A stretch of 64,000 bases of DNA from DATFCK01 sp963728975 (GTDB lineage: Bacteria > Verrucomicrobiota > Verrucomicrobiia > Chthoniobacterales > UBA10450). Under the pieces are notes generated by a model. It saw only the letters and a program-made list of their open reading frames with translations, was not told where the DNA came from and made no database searches. A program made the position numbers and the translations under genes. Below, one piece after another: positions 58,524 through 64,000 of this stretch (position 1 is its first letter; each line of letters begins with the position of its first letter). The stretch is from contig CAVSMF010000001.1 of NCBI GenBank assembly GCA_963728975.1, forward strand, positions 1,178,001 to 1,242,000. The letters are read 5' to 3'.

Positions 58524-59236
58524 GCCGAATCAGTTTCGCGTTTGCCCTCATACCACAATTCCAGACGGTCCCGGGACTGGACCGCGCGTTTCCCTCTCAT
58601 CATGATCCAGACCGAGCGACCAAGGATGTGCCCGGCCGAATACATGCGCAGCTTGCGTCCGGAAGTAAGAATCGGTGTGGGGAGAAGTGTAAACCGGGCA
58701 ATCTTTTTGAGGGCCAGACTAAAATAAACTTCTTCGCCAATAAACAGGCGCTCATCGAATCCGCCGACCGCGTCAAAATTCGCCCGACTGGTAAAAAGGA
58801 AAGCTCCGGCGCCGAGGTTGTTGGCGAAATAAACCGTGCTGAACACGCGAACAAAAATCCGCGCCCAAATCGGAATGGTCCCGTCTACTGCGACCCGCGC
58901 GCTTCCACCGGAACAGCCGGCTTGTAATGCAGCCACCGCCCCGGCAATGTGCGCCCGATCAATCCGGGTATCGGCATCGATGAAAAAAAAGATTTCACCT
59001 CGAGCCGCTTTCGCCCCGGCGTTGCGGGCCGCGGCGATATGGCGTCGCTGGATTTGGACCAGGGTTGTCTTCTGTTCCGTTGCAATCCGGGCGGTTGCAT
59101 CCGTCGATCCATCATCCACCACAACGATCTCGTAATCGCAACCGGCCTTGTCGGCCGCGTCACGAATCGCGGTGATGCTGCGCGGCAGCTCAAATTCCTC
59201 ATTGTAGGCGGGAACGATGAAAGAGAGCGTGGCCAT
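58520..59236 (-). CDS. Family 2 glycosyltransferase
   Basis: A 238-residue GT-A enzyme starting at ATG 59236 (MATLSFIVPAYNEEFELPRS). It has the nucleotide-sugar motif VVVDDGSTDATARI, the FFIDADTRI D-x-D region and GGFDERLFIGEEVYFSLAL. One hydrophobic segment in the middle (RIFVRVFSTVYFANNLGAGA) may associate with the membrane. It is coupled to the downstream GNAT gene. The glycan it extends is unknown. Confidence 0.9.
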   Translation of the reverse strand: MATLSFIVPAYNEEFELPRSITAIRDAADKAGCDYEIVVVDDGSTDATARIATEQKTTLVQIQRRHIAAARNAGAKAARGEIFFFIDADTRIDRAHIAGAVAALQAGCSGGSARVAVDGTIPIWARIFVRVFSTVYFANNLGAGAFLFTSRANFDAVGGFDERLFIGEEVYFSLALKKIARFTLLPTPILTSGRKLRMYSAGHILGRSVWIMMRGKRAVQSRDRLELWYEGKRETDSA

Positions 59237-59355
59237 GGCGCGATCTAATGATCTCCCTTTTGGACCGGCTCGCCAGCAGTTTTGGCTCAGGCGCCGGCCG
59301 GGATCAATCAGAGACACTGAATTTGAATTCCCTTCCGGACGGACGATATGGGGGC

Positions 59356-59523
59356 ATGCTTCGAAAGCGATTAGTCTTGCTGGCTGCTTCCATGGCGGTG
59401 CTCCTTTGCGGCTGTGCCACCAACAAAACGGGCCCGGACGCCAATGACTCAGTCATTCGCAAATCGGATAACACTCAAATCCATGGCGAAGCCCGCGCCT
59501 TCTACGGATCCGGCGGCCATTGA
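59356..59523 (+). CDS. Small lipoprotein
   Basis: A 55-residue protein from ATG 59356: MLRKRLVLLAASMAVLLCGC is a lipoprotein signal ending in the lipobox L-C-G-C, with Cys20 as the lipidated residue. The mature part of about 35 residues is hydrophilic and of unknown function. The longer open frame upstream overlaps the divergent glycosyltransferase promoter region and is rejected. Confidence 0.65.
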   Translation: MLRKRLVLLAASMAVLLCGCATNKTGPDANDSVIRKSDNTQIHGEARAFYGSGGH

Positions 59524-59567
59524 TTCGATCTCGACGTCCTGTCCGCCGCCCCGGGTTTTCGCCTCGG

Positions 59568-59984
59568 TTATTTCTTGTCCCGGAAACGAATACCGGCTTT
59601 TTGGACTTCGCCATAGGGCAAAAGCCAAATCAACGATTCGTCATGCAGATCGACTACCTGAATGCGGTTGCCCCACGGGTCCCGAAAATCGCACCGAAAG
59701 GGCGGCTGAAGCTTTAGGTTGTACTTCTCCGTTAGCTTCTTTCGGATCTCCTCGAGCTGTTCCTCGTCGCGAACCATAATTCCGAAATGGCGCATTTTGG
59801 TGGGCTGCAGGTTTTTTACCTCGAACATTGCCAGAAACTGGTGTTCGCCGAGCTTGAAAAACGCGTCGCCCTCGCCGCTGTCGAGTTTTTCCAGGTTGAA
59901 AACATCCTGGTAAAAAGCGATCGCTTTCTTGATGTCGCCTACTTCGATCGCGACATGGTTGCAGCCGTAAACTTGCACGCTCAT
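59568..59984 (-). CDS. Glyoxalase/VOC-superfamily protein
   Basis: The 138-residue protein starts at ATG 59984 (MSVQVYGCNHVAIEVGDIKK). It has two beta-alpha-beta-beta-beta repeats: NHVAIEVGDIKKAIAFYQDV with the first metal His, and MRHFGIMVRDEEQLEEIRKK with the second His, ending in DFRDPWGNRIQVVDL. It could be a glyoxalase, dioxygenase or epimerase-like enzyme; the substrate is not evident. The gene stands alone. Confidence 0.88.
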   Translation of the reverse strand: MSVQVYGCNHVAIEVGDIKKAIAFYQDVFNLEKLDSGEGDAFFKLGEHQFLAMFEVKNLQPTKMRHFGIMVRDEEQLEEIRKKLTEKYNLKLQPPFRCDFRDPWGNRIQVVDLHDESLIWLLPYGEVQKAGIRFRDKK

Positions 59985-60142
59985 ACCGATTTTCTGCCTG
60001 CTTCGACTATGGACGGATTTCCGTAAAAGACCAGAACGGGGAGAGGTCCGAAAAAGGCCGGCCTGGTTCCGATTATGGACGAACCGTCGTTGCCGCGCCA
60101 ATATAGAACGTGTGCGCGAGAATCTGCCTGCCGGCTGCGACG

Positions 60143-60841
60143 ATGTTTGCGAGGAGACGTCACCGGTTCCGGAACTGTTCCTGGACGGCGTGTGCGGTTG
60201 GAGCCGTCCTTTTCTTCGGGATTGAAACGGGGTCCGCGATCGCCGGTTTGCAACCTCAGGCGGAATCGTTCGCGGTCCCGGTTCGCGATCGCCCGGCGGC
60301 GCGCGCTCTCGCGAGGGAACTGGCTGCTCTTTCGCCTGTCGTTAGTGGGGACGAAGCGAAGCGGCTGGCCGATTGCGCTTACGCCACCGCCGGCGAACTC
60401 AAACACCGATACGGCGTAATGTGGCCGCCGCTTTTCAATAACTTCCTGATCCACACCGGAATCAAAAAGCGGGGACTCTGTTTCCAGTTGAGCGAGGATT
60501 TGATGGTCCGGTTCGACGCCTTGCAGCTCCGCACTCTCGAATTGCACTGGGGCGAAGCCCGGGCCGGCACCTGGAAGGAGAACAACGGCGTGGTGGTTAC
60601 GGCGAAGAACCAGCCATTTAATCGCGGCATCGTTTTCGATTGCTGGCGGAATTCGGGACGCCTGTTTTGGAGCAAGGTGACCGCGGATTATGAGCCTTGG
60701 GTTGAAAACAAGGCGTATGCCCGGTTCATCCGGACCAAATCGGCCGTGACAGCCGATCGCCGCGGCGGCGGCGCCTCTCGCTCTGAGGACGCGGTAAACC
60801 AGCGGCCGGGTTCGTCGGCGACAATGGCGCGGACGAATTAG
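60143..60841 (+). CDS. Exported protein of unknown function
   Basis: The protein has 232 residues from ATG 60143. The N-terminus is basic then hydrophobic (CAVGAVLFFGIETGSAIAG), a likely signal or anchor. The core has AKRLADCAYATAGELKHRYG, MWPPLFNNFLIHTGIKKRGL, LCFQLSEDLMVRFDAL, FNRGIVFDCWRNSGRLFW and VTADYEPWVENKAYARFIRT, with conserved-looking Cys, His and Asn that could suit a cysteine-protease or transglutaminase-like fold; this is speculative. The last 25 residues read antisense to an SCO1 remnant, so its C-terminus may have been altered by the deletion that destroyed that gene. Confidence 0.6.
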   Translation: MFARRRHRFRNCSWTACAVGAVLFFGIETGSAIAGLQPQAESFAVPVRDRPAARALARELAALSPVVSGDEAKRLADCAYATAGELKHRYGVMWPPLFNNFLIHTGIKKRGLCFQLSEDLMVRFDALQLRTLELHWGEARAGTWKENNGVVVTAKNQPFNRGIVFDCWRNSGRLFWSKVTADYEPWVENKAYARFIRTKSAVTADRRGGGASRSEDAVNQRPGSSATMARTN

Positions 60842-60851
60842 TTTTTGAGGC

Positions 60852-60977
60852 GGCGAGGCGATCAATCTCGGCAATCCCTTCCTCCGGCGTCCAGCCGTTG
60901 CCTCTCCAGATCTTATCGACCTTTCCGTTGGGATCGATCAATGCCGTAGCAAGCCCGTGCCAAATCGGCCCGCCTTC
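60852..60977 (-). pseudogene. SCO1/SenC-type C-terminal remnant
   Basis: About 42 residues on the minus strand (EGGPIWHGLATALIDPNGKV, then DKIWRGNGWTPEEGIAEIDR) match the C-terminus of SCO1/SenC copper chaperones, including the conserved His near the start. No Cys-x3-Cys part exists upstream; instead the nitric-oxide protein NnrS gene begins. It is a truncated relic. Confidence 0.65.
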
Positions 60978-60999
60978 AAGTTACCGATACAGTGAGCGG

Positions 61000-62184
61000 C
61001 TAAGGCTCCGCTTCCGCCACGCCAACTTTGGGGAGGACTTTAACAGCCCAGATCGCCATGGCCAGGAGCCAGCAGAGTGCCGCCGATACCAGGTGGACTG
61101 CTCGCACCGCCGGCGCCAGCTCGGCCGAATAACGAGAGATCATCGCCACAATCAAGAGCGCGGCGCTGACCAGAAAAAAGGGGAGAGGTTTCCCGAGCTT
61201 TGACAGATTGCCGCTGTGTCCAAAGACCACGCGAGTAGCCACCGTGAACACCATGAAATTGAAACCGGTGATGAAAACGATGTGCCAGGCGCCGACCCGG
61301 TAGACCGGAAGGACCGCGGCCGCGGCAAAGCCCGCCACGATGAAAATCAGGGCGAGGCGCAGACAATCAGCCAGAAACGCGCGTCCCGCGAAAGGCAGTT
61401 GCACTCCAAGATAGACCATCATGGCGGCGACCCGGAGCCACCCGCCAGTTTCGGGTAGGGACCATGCGTCGATGCAAAACGAGCCGATGATGACGATGCC
61501 GGTTAATGCCGCGAAGCCGGCCTGCCCGGTCCATCCGGGCGGCGATTTCCGCGATTCCGGCAGATCCGGTCCCGGTTGGTCCAGGAGACGCCGGATAAAA
61601 AATGGCGCCACGCCGAGGATTGGCAAAAGCACGAATGCCTGGTTGAGAAGGGCGCCGCCCAGTGAGTAGAAGCGTGAATATTGTTCGGAAGCAAAGGAAG
61701 CGACGAGCGCGGCCCCGACGATTCCGCTAACCAGGCCGAGCCCGACCAGAACAAAATTTGGCGGCGGGCAGTCTTTTCGCCGGTGAAACCGGATCGCAAT
61801 TGTCCGGGCGAAAAAGAGCAGACAAAGGGTAAAGCAGATGTCGGCCAGGCGGTGTCCGCCGCCGATGTGCATTCCGGCGGCGAGCAGGTTGAGAGTAAAA
61901 AGGGTCCCGACCTCGGTCATCGAAAAAGGGGCCGCGGAGGTGATTCGCGGACCGGCCGTTCCCAGAAATCCGAAAATGAACGAGGCCATGAAGCCTTCGA
62001 TCATCAACCGGGAATGGGCGACACCGGGATAGTCGATGGCCCCGAGGTAAAACAACGGCCAGAGCGAGACGCCGACAACGCCCAGAACAACCCCCAGGGG
62101 AAAGAAAATGCGAAAAGGCTCGGCACAGCAGAGCAGAAGACCGGAATGGGGATTTTCCGGGTTGCTATCGCGGGCTGGGTTCAT
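61000..62184 (-). CDS. nnrS: NnrS-family membrane protein
   Basis: A 394-residue integral membrane protein with about twelve helices. NnrS motifs are PFRIFFPLGVVLGVVGVSLW, HSRLMIEGFMASFIFGFLGT, GPRITSAAPFSM and GFNFMVFTVATRVVFGHSGN. Homologues are haem- and copper-containing proteins that relieve nitrosative stress in denitrifiers. An SCO1 remnant just downstream points to a former denitrification-related cluster. No NO reductase is in the window. Confidence 0.9.
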   Translation of the reverse strand: MNPARDSNPENPHSGLLLCCAEPFRIFFPLGVVLGVVGVSLWPLFYLGAIDYPGVAHSRLMIEGFMASFIFGFLGTAGPRITSAAPFSMTEVGTLFTLNLLAAGMHIGGGHRLADICFTLCLLFFARTIAIRFHRRKDCPPPNFVLVGLGLVSGIVGAALVASFASEQYSRFYSLGGALLNQAFVLLPILGVAPFFIRRLLDQPGPDLPESRKSPPGWTGQAGFAALTGIVIIGSFCIDAWSLPETGGWLRVAAMMVYLGVQLPFAGRAFLADCLRLALIFIVAGFAAAAVLPVYRVGAWHIVFITGFNFMVFTVATRVVFGHSGNLSKLGKPLPFFLVSAALLIVAMISRYSAELAPAVRAVHLVSAALCWLLAMAIWAVKVLPKVGVAEAEP

Positions 62185-62300
62185 ACCGCTGAAAAATAGG
62201 ATTGTTTTATCCGCGGCCGCTTCCCCGGCGCAATCGCTGCATCGGGTTTCATTCCCATTCGGATCACCGAAGTTGTCTGTCTGCCCGGGAAAATCGCGGA

Positions 62301-63423
62301 TTAGGCAGGGGCGTTAACGGACAACCCCTCGTAAGTTTCCGCCACGATCTGATCGACTACGGCTTTCATGTCCCGGGTCCGCTCCCATACCGCCAGTTGC
62401 CGGTCCGCGCCGGCGCCTTCGCGCAGAATGCGCTCGATATGCGCCATTTCGCGTTTGCTGCCGAGTTCATCCACCTCCGTGGAAACGAATTCGAGCAACT
62501 CGTTAACCAGACTGCGCGTTTCGACTTCCGCTTCGCGGCCGAAATCGATCAGTTTGCCGTCGATTCCGTAACGGATCGCCCGCCAGCGGTTTTCATCGAG
62601 CAGCCGCCGGCGATAAACCCGGAAAGTGATATTTTGCCGCAACAGTTTAAACAGTTTTGCCGTAATCGCCTGGATCAACGCGGCGATGGCCAGGGTATCG
62701 TCCACCCGGGATTGGGCGTCGCACACCCGAAGCTCGAGAGTGTCGAAAAAAGGATGAAGCCGGATGTCCCACCAGATCTTTTTCGGATTATCGATGCACC
62801 GGGTCTTGATCAGCAGCTTGCAAAAATCCTCGTATTCAGAGAGAGAATCAAACGAATCGGGAATGCCGGTGCGGGGGAAACGCTCGAAGACTTTGAGCCG
62901 GTAACCCTTCAGGCCGGTATCCTGTCCCACCCAAAAAGGCGAGTTGACCGAAAGCGCGTAAATGTGAGGGAGAAAATAGCGCGCCTGATTCATCACCTGA
63001 ATGGCTGAGTCGCGATCCGGTATTCCGACGTGGACGTGCAGCCCAAAGATCAGATTGGCCCGGGCCAACGATTGCATGTCTTTGAGAATTTCCTGGTAGC
63101 GCTCGCCCTCGGTGATGAGTTGATCGCGCCAATGGGAAAATGGATGGGTCCCCACCGACGCGATTTTCAATCCGCTCCGGCCGGCGAGATCGGCCAGCTT
63201 GCTGCGCAACTCGACCACGTGGGTGCGGGCGTGATCGATCGACTGGCAGATTTCGGTGCCGAGTTCGACCACCGATTGGTGCATCTCCGGTTTGATCTGT
63301 TCTTTGAGTGTGACTTTTCCGCCCTCTAGAATTTCCTGGATATGCGAGCGCAATTCGCGCGTTTCCGGGTCGATGATGGCGAATTCCTCCTCGATCCCCA
63401 GGGTGTAAGTGTGTTCTTTTCAT
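62301..63423 (-). CDS. GCS2 family carboxylate-amine ligase (YbdK-like), frameshift at codon 2
   Basis: An approximately 373-residue ATP-dependent ligase of glutamate-cysteine ligase family 2. The reading frame is intact from HTYTLGIEEEFAIIDPETRE through IFGLHVHVGIPDRDSAIQVM, YALSVNSPFWVGQDTGLKGY and DIRLHPFFDTLELRVCDAQS, with the acidic nucleotide/metal residues present. The only ATG before the family's opening motif is at 63423, but the run ATGAAAAG has one A too many to join it; ATGAAAG would give M-K-E-H-T-Y. An internal TTG at 63353 would lose the EEEF motif. A single-base insertion or sequencing error is likely. Product and substrate (glutamate plus amine) are by family. Confidence 0.85.
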
Positions 63424-63520
63424 CGAACCGCAGCTGAGGAACAATCCGCAGATTTCGCAGATTTACACAGATTAATTTCCAATATCGGGCGAATCGCGCT
63501 CGCGGGTTGCGCGGAGGTGA

Positions 63521-63820
63521 TCATTTCGCGATAGGGTGTTCTAAGTGTGCTTTGAGCAGGCTCTTAAAGAGCTTTCCATGATTTGGTATTTTGAGGTGGA
63601 GCAATTCATGCACGATCACAAACTCCTGAAACCGGCACGGCTGATCGAACAGCTCTGAATTGAATGTGAGGCGGCCCTTGCTCGAGCAGGATGCCCACTT
63701 AGTTGTCATTCGCTGAATCCGAATTTGTTTAGGGCGTGCTTTGATCTTCCGTGCCCAGCTACGCACAGCACTCTTCAGGTCGTCGGCTGTCCGCAGTCGC
63801 TTCTTCCTTCTCGCTGGCAT
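63521..63820 (-). CDS. YgjP/SprT-like metallopeptidase domain protein
   Basis: A 99-residue protein with the zinc motif in FVIVHELLHLKIPNHGKLFK (HExxH plus a later His), preceded by TKWASCSSKGRLTFNSELFD. This is the YgjP/DUF45 (M48-like) fold, shorter than free-standing members of about 230 residues. It starts six bases after the stop of the restriction-subunit tail, in the same operon; such metallopeptidases often accompany type I restriction genes. The role there is unknown. Confidence 0.8.
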   Translation of the reverse strand: MPARRKKRLRTADDLKSAVRSWARKIKARPKQIRIQRMTTKWASCSSKGRLTFNSELFDQPCRFQEFVIVHELLHLKIPNHGKLFKSLLKAHLEHPIAK

Positions 63821-63825
63821 TGCGT

Positions 63826-64000
63826 TCAGGTTTTGGTGAACTGCAAAAGCTTGTCTGTCAGGGCGACCATTTCCTTTCCCTCTATTTCGCTAAGCAACAG
63901 CTTGTAAATCTCCGCTTTAAGTTGGCGAAGTTCTTCGGCGTTATCACGGTAATTGGGGAACCGGTCGAAAATCGCCTTTAGATTTTTAGCCAATGCCTCC
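63826..64000 (-). CDS. hsdR: Type I restriction enzyme R subunit, C-terminal end (partial)
   Basis: The last 57 residues of a gene that continues beyond the right edge. The segment KAIFDRFPNYRDNAEELRQL, then KAEIYKLLL and EGKEMVALTDKLL, matches the C-terminal helical domain of HsdR proteins ('FPNYRDNAEELRQLKAE-Y'), which contacts the methylase. The motor and nuclease domains are out of view. It is followed by the YgjP-type gene. Confidence 0.8.
   Translation of the reverse strand, partial: EALAKNLKAIFDRFPNYRDNAEELRQLKAEIYKLLLSEIEGKEMVALTDKLLQFTKT

Overview
The window comes from a high-GC Gram-negative chromosome with two-membrane proteins such as a TonB receptor, a lipoprotein and a class A PBP. 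Its short interspersed repeats (TTGRGCG heptads, CACGAAA palindromes, GTAGGGG hairpins), a 3069-residue NdvB-type protein and the general gene set suggest a soil Verrucomicrobium of the Spartobacteria/Chthoniobacterales type. That taxonomic call is inference; there is no rRNA gene.

Left part (1-15236). After the tail of a GH30 glycosidase, a MITE-like palindromic element and two small secreted proteins comes the most coherent system. A minus-strand XRE-cupin regulator faces eight plus-strand genes: a membrane-anchored beta-lactamase-fold peptidase, a dipeptide epimerase/N-acyl-glutamate racemase-like enzyme, a POT peptide transporter, a TonB receptor, a DUF1611/DgcN-like D-glutamate N-acetyltransferase, a second beta-lactamase-fold enzyme, an N-acyl-D-amino-acid deacylase and an APC permease. 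Many genes overlap by 1-4 bases. Related operator-like sequences lie in front of the regulator, the first peptidase and the TonB receptor. I read it as a scavenging system for D-amino-acid peptides or muropeptides.

Middle (15237-26996). There is a graveyard of fused gene scraps (ClpA and P-type ATPase), a Ca2+/cation exchanger, a lone receiver protein, the giant cyclic beta-glucan synthase and a tRNA-Thr gene.

Island (26951-35881). An integrative element of about 8.9 kb sits in the 3' half of tRNA-Thr, bounded by 45-bp direct repeats. It carries a tyrosine integrase, an excisionase-like HTH, unknown genes, a frame-broken large protein with polymerase-palm-like motifs, an XRE-ImmA/partner pair and a secreted Sel1-trypsin protease.

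Right part (35882-64000). Two tandem flavin-halogenase-like enzymes are followed by a GH130/GT4 pair and a molybdenum formate-dehydrogenase module (MobA, MOSC, FdhD, FdhF/YdeP). Next come an SDR/S1C-protease operon divergent from an Rrf2 regulator, MidA, a class A PBP with Thr in place of the catalytic Ser, small metabolic genes, NnrS beside an SCO1 remnant, a GCS2 carboxylate-amine ligase, and the end of a type I restriction operon (HsdR tail plus YgjP-type metallopeptidase). Three otherwise conserved genes (pol-like, PBP, GCS2) each need a single-base correction, so some frameshifts may be assembly errors.
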